NCBI GenBank assembly: GCA_024277065.1
Contig: JAJRVY010000234.1
Coordinates: 1-46,431, forward strand
Length of the DNA: 46,431 bases
Reading direction: 5' to 3'
Source of the DNA: Planctomycetota bacterium
GTDB taxonomy: Bacteria > Planctomycetota > JAJSAM01 > JAJVHW01
Made by a program: the position numbers and the translations under genes
In this document: piece after piece, positions 15,942 through 23,931 of the stretch
How the letters are laid out: every line of letters starts with the position of its first letter
Position numbering within the stretch: the stretch's first letter is position 1
The notes under the pieces: generated by a model
What the model saw: the letters and a program-made list of their open reading frames with translations, nothing else
Database searches by the model: none
Told to the model about the DNA's origin: nothing

Positions 15942-16789
15942 TGGGTGCCAGGCCACACCCGCCCACGCTCGCACCGCTCGAGGCCTACCTCGACCACCTG
16001 CGGCGTCACGGCGTGCCGTTCGTCGTGGACGACGCGTTCTGCGCCCACCCGGACCACTGCGGCGCAGCAGACGAGGCGCCGGACGACAGCCGCGATTTCG
16101 TCGTTCCCGGCCTGCCGCCGGTCGTGGAGCGGCGGCGCGGCACCATCCGCTCGGACCACGCCACGGTCTCGATGGCCATGGAGATGGCGCGCCGCGGCCT
16201 GATCGCGCCCGGCAGCACGTTCTGGGACATCGGAACCGGCAGCGGCATGCTCGCCCTCTCCGCGTGCTCACTCGGGGCGCGGCACGTTCTCGCCACCGAC
16301 ATCGATCCGGACGCCCTCGCGCTGGCGAGCGCCAACGCGGCCGCCGCGGGCGCCGTGATCCGGGTCTACGCAGGCTCGCTGCTCACGGCGGTCCCGCAAC
16401 GCGAACGCGCTCCCGACATCGTCGCCGCCAACCTGCCCCACAAGCCGGCTCCCGCCCGCGGCGTGCTGCCGCTGTCCGAGGACGGCGGGGACGAAGGTGA
16501 CGCGCTGCTGCGGCCGTTCTTCGCGCAGGCGGCGGCATGCATGGCGCGCGGCTCGCGGCTCGTGCTCTTCCAGCACTCGCTGCCCCACCCGCGCAATCTG
16601 CGCGAACTCGGCGCGCACTTCCGCCTGTCGCTCTCGGCCTGGAAACGGCGCTTCCTCGCCGTCGGCGAGAACGGCGAGCTGGCCACCTCGTTCGCCGAGC
16701 GCGCCCGCGCGGGCACGTCCTACCTGGCGACGGACGAGTCCGGCCGCAGCTTCCTGGTGGCCTGCGTCTGGATCGCCACTCGGCGCTGA
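15941..16789 (+). CDS. PrmC/HemK-like SAM-dependent methyltransferase
   Basis: 282 residues. Class I methyltransferase with 'TFWDIGTGSGMLALSACSLG' (motif I) and 'VLATDIDPDALALASANA' (acidic motif II). Where PrmC-type enzymes have NPPY, this protein has 'IVAANLPHKP', so the catalytic loop is altered and the substrate need not be a glutamine side chain. N- and C-terminal extensions are present. The ATG at 15941 shares one base with the MazG stop. Ribosomal-protein or small-molecule methylation are both possible; the exact role is unknown. Confidence 0.78.
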   Translation: MGARPHPPTLAPLEAYLDHLRRHGVPFVVDDAFCAHPDHCGAADEAPDDSRDFVVPGLPPVVERRRGTIRSDHATVSMAMEMARRGLIAPGSTFWDIGTGSGMLALSACSLGARHVLATDIDPDALALASANAAAAGAVIRVYAGSLLTAVPQRERAPDIVAANLPHKPAPARGVLPLSEDGGDEGDALLRPFFAQAAACMARGSRLVLFQHSLPHPRNLRELGAHFRLSLSAWKRRFLAVGENGELATSFAERARAGTSYLATDESGRSFLVACVWIATRR

Positions 16790-16885
16790 ACTCGGCGCGG
16801 CATCGACGGCCCGGGTGACACTCTCGGCAGGAGCGCTGCGGCTGCCGGGCACGCCGGATGGCGGGCTACGCGTTCGTCACGCCGG

Positions 16886-19078
16886 TCACCTCGCGGTGAC
16901 GCGCCGTCCCGCGCACTGCCGGAGAGCAGCCTCAACGAGCGCCGGGAGGTGGCCGCGGCGCTCGTCGTGGTCGGCGACCTCCCCGCAGCGGACGCGGCGC
17001 GTCTGCTGGAGAACGTCGAGCCGTTCGAGGTCTCCGACGTGCTCGCGGCCGTGGGCTGCGACACGGCACGCGCCGGCGACGACATGGCGCTGCGGCTCTG
17101 GTCGATCGTCCTGTCCGACGAGAGCCGCTCGAGCGCCTCGTGTGCCTTCCGTGCGCTCGAGCGCGCGAAGGCCATCGACCGGCAGGACATTCCGCGCCTG
17201 CTGATGTCCGTGGAGAAGCACCAGATCGGCGTCTTCGTGCTCGCCGACCTCTGCCGGGATTCGACTGCCGCGCTTCCGCGACTGCTCCAGTTGCTCGCGC
17301 AGGGTCACGACGTGGCGTGGCCACTGGCGATGATGGGACCGCGTGCGAAGGCTGCGCTTCCTCGTCTCGTCTTCGAAGCACGCGACCAGGACTCCCACGC
17401 GTCGTTCGCCGTGGGCGCCATCGGCGCAGCCGGTGTGGAGCCTCTGCGCCGAGCGCTCGACGGCCAGTACGCGGTGCTCGCCACGTCCGTCATCGAGGAG
17501 GTCCTCGGCGGCGTTCGCGACACATCGCAGTGGCGCACGGACGCGCACGTGGACGCCGCCTGCCGCGGCTACCTCGCGCTCCTGATCGGCGGGCGCCGGG
17601 CGAGTTCGAGCCGTGGCTGCCACAGCTCTCCGTCCACGAGGACCCGGACGTCCGATGGGCTGCGGCGAGGCTCTCGCCATGAGGCGGGCGGGCACCGTGG
17701 ACGAGCGGAACTGCGGCGCGCGACTTGCGCCGCTGGACGCTGCGACAATCCCAGGCTCAGATCCGCGCAAGTCGCGTGACCGGCGCCGCGTTCCTTTTGT
17801 CAACACCTTCTGAGCCTTGCCGATGCTCACCAGCATCGCGAGTGTGCCCCCCTCGGGCGTGTGCGCGAGCGTCACGAGCCAACTGCCCGGCTCGGCGCGC
17901 ATCGTCCGGGCGTGGCGGCGCACTTCGGGCAGGTCAATCGTGACCGGCAGGCCGCTTGCGAGCTGCGTCGTGAAGACACCCCACGTCGGCACGGTCACCC
18001 AACTGATCTCCATCTGACCGCCATCGACGAACGTCGCGGAGATCCCCGATCGCAGGGTCTCGATCCGCGGCTCGGCGATCGGCAGGTCCCACTCCTGCTC
18101 GTAGTCGGCGACGTAGGCCTCGTCGAGCGACATCCGCATCGTGGCACCCGGCACATGGCGCGACGTCAGCGACATGCCACGCAGGAGCCGCGCAGCGGCC
18201 AGCCCGTAGCGCTGCCCGAGAGCCGCGTCCAGCACCTCGCCGAGGGGAGCCTCGGCGTCCAGGACGATAGCATCGACCTGGACGCGCAGGTCCTCGCCGG
18301 CCGTCGCGAGCCAGTCCCGCAGCGCGAACTCCGCGCCTCCGTCCACCGCGAAGTCCTGCACGTCCGCCGCGTCCACGCCCAGGAACATCTCCCGGGAACG
18401 GTCCTCGAAGTCGGGGACGACCACGTCCGCGGGGACCACGCGCACGTGCAACGCCACGGCTCCCTCGTCGCTGCCGAGCACCGCCAGGCGCGTCCACGAT
18501 CCCGGCGTCACGCGCCGCACACCGGCGACTTCGCTCGACGTCCTCTTCGGGAGCTGAACCGTCACCGGTTCCCGGGTCGAGATCACCAGGTTGCGAGTCG
18601 GGATGGGCCGCAGGAGCTCCGAGACACGCGCCCGGTACGAGAGGACGGCGGCGTCGCCATCCGCAGCGACGCACACCTCCAGCACGACGCCACTCTGCAG
18701 CATGCCCACGATCGGATCGACGAGGTAGTCGTCGCCGCTGAGTTCGATCTCGAAGTTCTCGACGTAGGCAGTCTGGTTGATCACCGTGACGTTCGCTCGC
18801 CGGCGCGCGTACACGGTGATGCGTGGCGCCATCAGCACATCCCCCTTCGCGCCCACGAGCCGCGTCTCGATGCCGAACGCCTGCGCACCGCGAGCGCTCA
18901 CGGCCATTGCGGCTTCGCGACGCTCCGCCGCCGCCGGGAGAGTGGCGACGCGGAACAGGGGATCGATCCGGTCGCGTCGATCCGGTGTCCCGGAAGTACC
19001 GGCACATCCGACGAGCCCCAGGAAGACGGGAACGATCAGTAGTTTCCGAATCGGTTTCGGCTGAACGATGTCGCGCAC
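16886..19078 (-). CDS. Secretin-like lipoprotein with lost natural C-terminus
   Basis: GTG at 19078 with a near-ideal GGAGGTGA site. Signal peptide with lipobox LVGC (Cys 25). The middle resembles the C-terminal domain of secretins and planctomycete secretin-like proteins: 'RANVTVINQTAYVENFEIEL', 'LVDPIVGMLQSGVVLEV', then 'FTTQLASGLPVTIDLPEV' and 'TPEGGTLAMLVS'. Genuine sequence ends near residue 422. From 17813 on, the frame enters the repeat element (QKVLTKGTRRRSRDL) and then runs antisense through the HEAT remnant to a stop at 16886. The last 300 or so residues are therefore probably not a real domain. Function in an outer-membrane pore or pseudopilus system is inference. Confidence 0.6.
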   Translation of the reverse strand: MRDIVQPKPIRKLLIVPVFLGLVGCAGTSGTPDRRDRIDPLFRVATLPAAAERREAAMAVSARGAQAFGIETRLVGAKGDVLMAPRITVYARRRANVTVINQTAYVENFEIELSGDDYLVDPIVGMLQSGVVLEVCVAADGDAAVLSYRARVSELLRPIPTRNLVISTREPVTVQLPKRTSSEVAGVRRVTPGSWTRLAVLGSDEGAVALHVRVVPADVVVPDFEDRSREMFLGVDAADVQDFAVDGGAEFALRDWLATAGEDLRVQVDAIVLDAEAPLGEVLDAALGQRYGLAAARLLRGMSLTSRHVPGATMRMSLDEAYVADYEQEWDLPIAEPRIETLRSGISATFVDGGQMEISWVTVPTWGVFTTQLASGLPVTIDLPEVRRHARTMRAEPGSWLVTLAHTPEGGTLAMLVSIGKAQKVLTKGTRRRSRDLRGSEPGIVAASSGASRAPQFRSSTVPARLMARASPQPIGRPGPRGRRAVAATARTRPAPADQEREVAAAGGVHVRVRAPLRCVANAAEDLLDDGRGEHRVLAVERSAQRLHTGCADGAHGERRVGVLVACFEDETRKRSLRTRSHHRQWPRHVVTLREQLEQSRKRGSRIPAEVGEHEDADLVLLHGHQQARNVLPVDGLRALERTEGTRGARAALVGQDDRPEPQRHVVAGACRVAAHGREHVGDLERLDVLQQTRRVRCGEVADHDERRGHLPALVEAALRQCAGRRVTAR
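16916..17682 (+). pseudogene. HEAT-like repeat protein remnant with frameshift
   Basis: The frame from about 16916 encodes helical repeats (for example 'REVAAALVVVGDLPAADAARLL', 'LAMMGPRAKAALPRLV', 'ASFAVGAIGAAGVEPLRRAL') of the HEAT/Armadillo type. No start codon with a ribosome site is visible; a GTG at 16949 is internal to the repeat pattern. Near 17595-17605 the repeat signal jumps to another frame, which continues as GEFEPWLPQLSVHEDPDVRW and stops at 17682. Loss of the N-terminus plus a frameshift points to a decayed gene, though a sequence error at the shift is possible. A half copy of the repeat element begins 5 bp after the stop. Confidence 0.6.
17687..17813 (-). repeat. Half copy (A) of the inverted-end structured repeat
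   Basis: Read on the minus strand from 17813, about 127 bases match copy B (19783-19909) with roughly nine differences. The end repeat CTTTTGTCAACACCTTCTGA is at 17794-17813. The internal 12-bp stem CGCGACTTGCGC / GCGCAAGTCGCG is perfect in this copy. The second half of the element is absent; the HEAT remnant begins instead. It sits at the 3' side of the secretin-like gene, in the same strand sense as that gene. Confidence 0.85.
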
Positions 19079-19189
19079 GGGTCACCTCCGAGGAGCACGA
19101 GAGTGCCTGCACGCTCTCACGGCGACATCACCCACCCGTCACTCCGGGATCACGTCCCCGTCCGCGCCGCGTCACGTACGATCCCCGGC

Positions 19190-19783
19190 ATGGAAATCGT
19201 GGCCAGCGACGTCAAGGGCCGGGACGCCTACCGGCTGCTCATCGCGTGTCTCGTACCGCGCCCCATCGCGTGGGTGAGCACCATGGACCTCGGGCAACGC
19301 GTCAATCTGGCGCCATTCAGCTTCTTCGGCGGCGTGACGACGGCGCCGCCGATCGTCATGGTCAGCGTCGGCCGCCGCCGCGGCGCGCGCAAGGACACGG
19401 CGCGCAACCTGCTCGTCTCCCGCGAGGCGGTGGTGCACATCTGCGACCGGCCGCTGGCCGAGAAGATGGTCGCGACCTCCGCCGACGTCGATCACGGGAT
19501 CGATGAGTTCGAGCTGGCGGGTCTCACCAAGACCGCGAGCACCGACGTGCGGCCGCCGCGGGTCGCCGACGCGGCGATCGCCCTGGAGACCAGGCTCGAG
19601 CGCCACATGGAGATCGGCGACGGCCCGAACGACGTGTTCCTGCTCGAGGTCGTGCGCTACCACCTGCGGGACGACGTACTGGTGGACGGTCTCCCGGACC
19701 CGGCGGCGCTCGCGGCGGTCGGCCGGCTCGGCGGCGCGGCCTACTGCGACACGTCGGCGCCGTTCGACGTGTCGCGCCCGTGA
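19190..19783 (+). CDS. Flavin reductase-like (FMN-binding split-barrel) protein
   Basis: 197 residues from the ATG at 19190. The motif order fits the flavin reductase-like family: 'LIACLVPRPIAWVSTMD', 'NLAPFSFFGGVTTAPPIVMVSVGRR', 'KDTARNLLVSREAVVHICD', 'DEFELAGLTKTAS'. Members bind FMN and either reduce flavins for partner monooxygenases or act as oxidoreductases; no partner is adjacent. There is no ribosome site, but TACGAT lies 7 nt before the ATG, so a leaderless transcript is possible. Its TGA forms the first bases of repeat element B (TGAGAAGG). Confidence 0.88.
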   Translation: MEIVASDVKGRDAYRLLIACLVPRPIAWVSTMDLGQRVNLAPFSFFGGVTTAPPIVMVSVGRRRGARKDTARNLLVSREAVVHICDRPLAEKMVATSADVDHGIDEFELAGLTKTASTDVRPPRVADAAIALETRLERHMEIGDGPNDVFLLEVVRYHLRDDVLVDGLPDPAALAAVGRLGGAAYCDTSAPFDVSRP

Positions 19784-20021
19784 GAAGGTGTTGACAAGAG
19801 GAACGCGGCGCCGGTCACGCGACTTGCGCGGATCTGAGCCTGGGATCGTCGCAGCGTCCAGCGGTGCAAGTTGCGCGCCGCAGCCCCGCTCGTCCGTGGA
19901 GCCCGCCGGACGGCGTTGCGCTCGCTCGATGACCGCGGCAGGGGAGTCACGTTCACGACCGCGCCTTGCCGGCAGGCTCCACGAACAAGCCGACGCTCCT
20001 TTTCTTTTGTCAACACCTTCT
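19783..20021 (+). repeat. Complete copy (B) of an inverted-end structured repeat
   Basis: Ends are AGAAGGTGTTGACAAGAG (19783-19800) and its complement at 20004-20021, differing at one base in 18. Two long internal stems follow: 19818-19829 with 19864-19875 (12 bp, two G-U), and 19895-19909 with 19969-19983 (15 bp, one mismatch). It begins at the flavin reductase stop. There is no transposase and no clear target duplication. It could be a MITE-like element, a REP/BIME-like repeat, or a 3' structured RNA. Confidence 0.85.
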
Positions 20022-20188
20022 GACGCGCGCGACGGATCGCTCCCCACGGCCGTGGAATCCGTGACGTGGATCGCTCGGCACCGTTGGATGGCGGCTGCGC
20101 CGCGCACGTCGCGGGCGCACGGATGAGCCGCGCAAGGGTTGTGACTCCGGTCACGACGCCCGACCGAGAACAGGAGTAGCGTGTTCCC

Positions 20189-20677
20189 ATGAGCGACGAC
20201 AAGCCCTGGAGCGAGAAGACCGCCCGCGACGTCATGCTGACCGACGTCGTCACGTGTTCGTACGCCGCACCCCTCTCCGAGGTCGAGCGGCTCCTCGTGG
20301 AGAACCGCATCAGCGGGATGCCGGTCGTGGACGAGGCCGGACACGTCGTCGGCGTCGTCTCCGTGAAGGACCTCATCGAGCGCTATGCCGAGGATCCCGA
20401 CGCCCGTCCGCGCCGCGGCCACGGCTACTACCACCTCTCCCTCGAGGATATGGACGACGAGGACTTCGAGGCGTTCTCGCTCCCGGAGGAAGGCGAGGAG
20501 ACGGCAGAGACGCTGATGACCGCCGAGATCTTCGCCGTCGGCGCCGACTCTTCGCTCCCCGAGGTCGCCGCCGCGATGACCGGCAACCGCGTCCACCGTC
20601 TGCTCGTGCAGGACGGCAACAAGTTCGTCGGGATCGTCACCACGCTCGAGGTTCTCGGAGCCGTCGCCGCGGGCTGA
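20189..20677 (+). CDS. Paired CBS-domain protein
   Basis: 162 residues made of two CBS motifs: about 10-70 ('ARDVMLTDVVTCSYAAPLSE', 'ISGMPVVDEAGHVVGVVSVK') and about 105-160 ('VHRLLVQDGNKFVGIVTTLE'). An acidic linker separates them (SLEDMDDEDFEAFSLPEEGE). Such stand-alone pairs bind adenine nucleotides and modulate partner proteins in the cytosol; the partner is unknown. A TAGCGT box lies 6 nt before the ATG, so a leaderless start is possible; an AGGAG lies 11 nt upstream. A hairpin terminator follows. Confidence 0.9.
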   Translation: MSDDKPWSEKTARDVMLTDVVTCSYAAPLSEVERLLVENRISGMPVVDEAGHVVGVVSVKDLIERYAEDPDARPRRGHGYYHLSLEDMDDEDFEAFSLPEEGEETAETLMTAEIFAVGADSSLPEVAAAMTGNRVHRLLVQDGNKFVGIVTTLEVLGAVAAG

Positions 20678-20700
20678 CCCGATGCGCGCACGCTCCACGG

Positions 20701-20728
20701 GCCCGCTGCGTCCCCGGATGCAGCGGGC
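20701..20728 (+). terminator. Stem-loop downstream of the CBS gene
   Basis: GCCCGCTGC (20701-20709) and GCAGCGGGC (20720-20728), a 9-bp GC stem with a 10-nt loop, 23 bp after the CBS stop. Only a weak T-containing tail follows, so it is a moderate intrinsic terminator candidate. Confidence 0.6.
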
Positions 20729-20755
20729 TCGTCTCATGGTTCCGTCTCGCAGATC

Positions 20756-21076
20756 GTGTTCCCCTTCGGCGCCTCGCAGATCCTCGTGCGCAACGAGCGC
20801 AACCTGCGGCTGATCATCCGGCAGTACACGTTGGAGGCCGGCGTGCGCGGGCTGGCGCGCCGCGTCCAGGCCGTCTTCCGCAAGCTGGCGTTCGCGGCTG
20901 CCTCCGGGCTGCCCGCGATGAAGCGCGTGCGCGCCACCGACGTCGAACCACTGCTCGGTCCGCCCGACTTCCTGGCCGAGGTCCGCCGCAAGCTGACGAT
21001 CCACGCCGTCAGTCACGCCGACGAGGTCCTCGACATCGCCTTGTCCAAGCGGCGTCGCCGCGAAGTTGACGCATGA
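20756..21076 (+). pseudogene. lon: Lon protease remnant with internal deletion
   Basis: The frame encodes 106 residues. The first part, 'LRLIIRQYTLEAGVRGLARR' then 'VQAVFRKLAF', is the AAA+ lid of Lon (usual form: YTREAGVRNLER..), followed by 'ATDVEPLLGPPDF'. It then jumps to the extreme Lon C-terminus, KLTIHAVSHADEVLDIAL (E. coli ends with a similar L.IH.V..EVL.LAL). The N-terminal domain, the Walker motifs and the whole proteolytic domain with its Ser-Lys dyad are missing. The GTG at 20756 has no convincing ribosome site. It is best read as a deletion derivative of lon left before fusA. Confidence 0.72.
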
Positions 21077-21215
21077 GCCCGGACGTGGTGTCGTGGGGGG
21101 TTGCCCCTCACGGACCGGCGAATCTCGCCCACTCCCCCCCTCCCGTTCCCGCCATCGCGCCGCTCGCTACCGCCCCATCCTCCAGCTTGGGGGCCGCGCC
21201 CCCCGGAGACGCACC

Positions 21216-23330
21216 ATGGATCCCAAGGTTCACGCCCATCAAGTCGCCGACCTCGCCGCCCGCCGCAACTTCGGCATCATGGCCCACATCGACGCCGGGA
21301 AGACGACGGTGTCCGAGCGCATCCTCTACTACACCGGCGTCATTCGCAAGACGCAGGAGGTGCACGACGGCGGCGCGACCATGGACTACATGGACGACGA
21401 GAAGGAGCGCGGCATCACGATCACGTCCGCCGCGACGTTCTGTGAGTGGAAGGGCAAGAAGCTCAGCCTGATCGACACGCCGGGACACGTGGACTTCACG
21501 GCCGAGGTCGAGCGCTCGCTGCGCGTCCTCGACGGCGCCGTGGCGGTGTTCGACGCCGTCTCGGGGGTCGCGGCGCAGTCCGAGACGGTCTGGCGCCAGG
21601 CGACGCGCTACGCGGTCCCGCGCATCTGCTTCGTCAACAAGATGGACCGCGCCGGCGCCGACTTCTGGGGCTGTGTCGAGAGCATCCGCACGCGCCTCGG
21701 CGCCAAGGCCGTCCCGATCCAGATCCCGATCATGGACGGGCAGGAAGTGAAGGGCGCCATCGACCTCGTCGAGATGGAGGTCATCCTGTCGCAGGAGGGC
21801 GACGACCCGATCCGCACCAAGGACCTCAGCCAGGTCCCGCAGGAGATCCGCGAGGATGCCCAGCGCGCCCGTATCGCGATGATCGAGGAGATCGCCGACT
21901 ACTCCGACGCGCTCATGGAGACCTACCTCGAGGGCGGCCACGTCACGCGTGACGAGATCCGTCACGCCATCCGTCAGGGCACGCTGCGCTGCGCGATGCA
22001 CCCCGTCCTCAGCGGCTCGGCCCTCAAGAATCGCGGCGTGCGGTCTCTGCTCGACGCGATCTGCGACTACCTGCCGTCGCCCCACGACCTCGCGCCGCTC
22101 ACGGGCACGGCGGGCCCCAAGGACGACACCGAAGTGGTCCGCAGGCACGACCAGAACGAGCCTTTCTGCGGTCTGGCGTTCAAGACGGTGAGTGATCCCA
22201 ACGGCGACCTCACGTTCGTGCGCGTGTACTCCGGCATCCTCAAGCGCGGCGACGAGGTCATGAACGTGCGCACCGGCAGGAAGGAGCGCATCGGACGGCT
22301 CCTGCGCATGCACGCGGACAACCGCGAGGCGATGGACCAGATCCGCGCGGGCGACATCTGTGCCGTGATCGGCCTCAAGCACTCGATCACCGGCGATACG
22401 CTGGCCGAGAAGGCGCACCCCATCCTCCTCGAGAGCATGGAGTTCCCCGAGACGGTGATCTCGATGTCGATCGCGCCGCAGAACCGCGGCGACCGCGACA
22501 AACTCGGCGAGGCGCTGGCGCGGCTGGCCAAGGAGGACCCGACCTTCCGCCGCTACACCGACGAGGAGACCGAGGAGACGATCATCGCCGGCATGGGCGA
22601 ATTGCACCTCGAGATCATCGCCAGCCGTCTGGCGCGCGAGTTCAAGGTGCCGGTCACCACCGGGCGTCCGCGCGTCGCCTACCGCCAGACGCTCGCCAGG
22701 CCCGTCGAGGTCCTCGGCAAGCACGTCAAGCAGACGGGCGGCAGCGGCCAGTACGGCGTCGTCAAGGTGAGCTTCCGGTCCGACCCCGAGAGCGCGCCAT
22801 TCGAGTTCGAGAGCAAGATCGTCGGTGGCTCGGTGCCGAAGGAGTACATCCCCGCCGTCGAGGACGGCATCCGCAAGTACTGCGAGGACGGCGGCGACCT
22901 GCGGCTGCCGATCGTCGGCATCAAGGCGGCGCTCCTCGATGGCAAGTCGCACGACGTGGACTCCAGCGAGCTCGCCTTCCGCGCCGCCGGCCGCCTGGCC
23001 ATCCGCGGGGCGATGGAGAAGGGCGGTGTCACGATCCTCGAACCGCTCATGAAGGTCGAGGTGCAGACGCCCGACGAGTTCGTCGGCGCGGTCATCGGCG
23101 ACCTGAACAGCCGCCGCATGCACATTGACGAGATCGCGCAGGGGCCCGGCGACATCCGTATCGTGCGCGGCAAGGTGCCCATCGCCGAGACGTTCCAGTA
23201 CTCGACGTCGCTGCGCTCGCTCACGCAGGGTCGCGCGACGTTCTCGATGGAGCCGAGCGAGTACGTGCCCGTGCCGCGCAGCCTGCAGGAAGTGATCATC
23301 GCGGAGCAGAGGGAGCGCCGGAAGAAGTAG
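21216..23330 (+). CDS. fusA: Translation elongation factor G
   Basis: 704 residues. The GTPase catalyses ribosomal translocation. G1 is MAHIDAGKTTVSERILYYTG, the switch region is 'DEKERGITITSAAT', G3 is 'LIDTPGHVDF', G4 is 'FVNKMDRAGADF'; domains II-V follow, with 'HVKQTGGSGQYGVVKV' in domain IV and 'PVPRSLQEVI' at the end. The ATG at 21216 has GGAG 7 nt upstream; the open frame further upstream is non-homologous. A GGGGGC-CGC-GCCCCC hairpin (21189-21203) sits directly before the ribosome site. The gene stands alone, not in the str operon, so it may be a second EF-G paralogue. Its stop is TAG. Confidence 0.97.
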   Translation: MDPKVHAHQVADLAARRNFGIMAHIDAGKTTVSERILYYTGVIRKTQEVHDGGATMDYMDDEKERGITITSAATFCEWKGKKLSLIDTPGHVDFTAEVERSLRVLDGAVAVFDAVSGVAAQSETVWRQATRYAVPRICFVNKMDRAGADFWGCVESIRTRLGAKAVPIQIPIMDGQEVKGAIDLVEMEVILSQEGDDPIRTKDLSQVPQEIREDAQRARIAMIEEIADYSDALMETYLEGGHVTRDEIRHAIRQGTLRCAMHPVLSGSALKNRGVRSLLDAICDYLPSPHDLAPLTGTAGPKDDTEVVRRHDQNEPFCGLAFKTVSDPNGDLTFVRVYSGILKRGDEVMNVRTGRKERIGRLLRMHADNREAMDQIRAGDICAVIGLKHSITGDTLAEKAHPILLESMEFPETVISMSIAPQNRGDRDKLGEALARLAKEDPTFRRYTDEETEETIIAGMGELHLEIIASRLAREFKVPVTTGRPRVAYRQTLARPVEVLGKHVKQTGGSGQYGVVKVSFRSDPESAPFEFESKIVGGSVPKEYIPAVEDGIRKYCEDGGDLRLPIVGIKAALLDGKSHDVDSSELAFRAAGRLAIRGAMEKGGVTILEPLMKVEVQTPDEFVGAVIGDLNSRRMHIDEIAQGPGDIRIVRGKVPIAETFQYSTSLRSLTQGRATFSMEPSEYVPVPRSLQEVIIAEQRERRKK

Positions 23331-23373
23331 CGGCAGCGCCGCGGCGGCGCCCGGCTGCGTCCCAAGGCTGCGT

Positions 23374-23931
23374 CTATCGGGGGGGCGCCGGCAGCGACTC
23401 CTGGAAGTGGCGGAAGGCGTCCAGCGCCCCCCCGCTCTCCTCGCGCACGAAGTAGAGGTCCTGCTCGGTGCCATCGACCGCCCGCACGCGCAACGTCGCG
23501 CGAGCGCGGCCGCCGGGTCCGTCTTCCGTCGCGGCGGCGATGATCGTGCCGTCGACGATCCAGCGCCAGAGCGGCGCGAGCTGCGCCGCGCGCACGAGAA
23601 TGCGTGCAGCAGCCTCGTCGAGCGTGCCGTCCAGGTAATCAGCGGGCAACGCGGCGTCGCCGGCGAGGACCTGCGCGACGGGCTCGCCCTCGGCGACGCG
23701 TGCGCGCACCGTGCGCACACGCTGGCGGAAGTAGGCCTGGGACTCCGCGTCGTGGAGCTCGAGCACGCGCGCCATCGCAGCCGTCCGCAACGCGGATCGC
23801 AGCGACAGATACGCGTCCTCGGCGCTGCCACGGCCGCCACCGCAGGAAAGCAGCACCGGGACGAGCGCGAGCACCAGCCACCAGCGCCGCAGGGGCGCAA
23901 GGCGCACACTCGCTGTCATCGCAGTCGTCAT
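23374..23931 (-). CDS. Hypothetical lipoprotein 1 (SnoaL/NTF2-like region possible)
   Basis: 185 residues. The ATG at 23931 overlaps the stop of the upstream lipoprotein (ATGA). Lipobox VLLSC follows a hydrophobic signal, then a GGGRGSAED linker. The mature part is helical then beta: 'AYLSLRSALRTAAMARVLELHDAESQ', ending 'LRVRAVDGTEQDLYFVREES'. The layout recalls NTF2-like lipoproteins that start with 'P..a...l..al...d...l...l', but the match is weak. It is paired with a second lipoprotein of similar design and converges on fusA. Confidence 0.75.
   Translation of the reverse strand: MTTAMTASVRLAPLRRWWLVLALVPVLLSCGGGRGSAEDAYLSLRSALRTAAMARVLELHDAESQAYFRQRVRTVRARVAEGEPVAQVLAGDAALPADYLDGTLDEAAARILVRAAQLAPLWRWIVDGTIIAAATEDGPGGRARATLRVRAVDGTEQDLYFVREESGGALDAFRHFQESLPAPPR

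Noticed and set aside
16886..17686. C-terminal 270 or so residues of the secretin-like frame as a real domain
   Set aside because: It is the exact antisense of a HEAT-repeat coding frame, with Arg-rich composition; treated as read-through of non-coding strand.
19783..20021. Integron attC site
   Set aside because: Size, inverted ends and position after a gene stop suggested it, but the ends lack the RYYYAAC/GTTRRRY core pair and there is no cassette-like series of genes or integrase.
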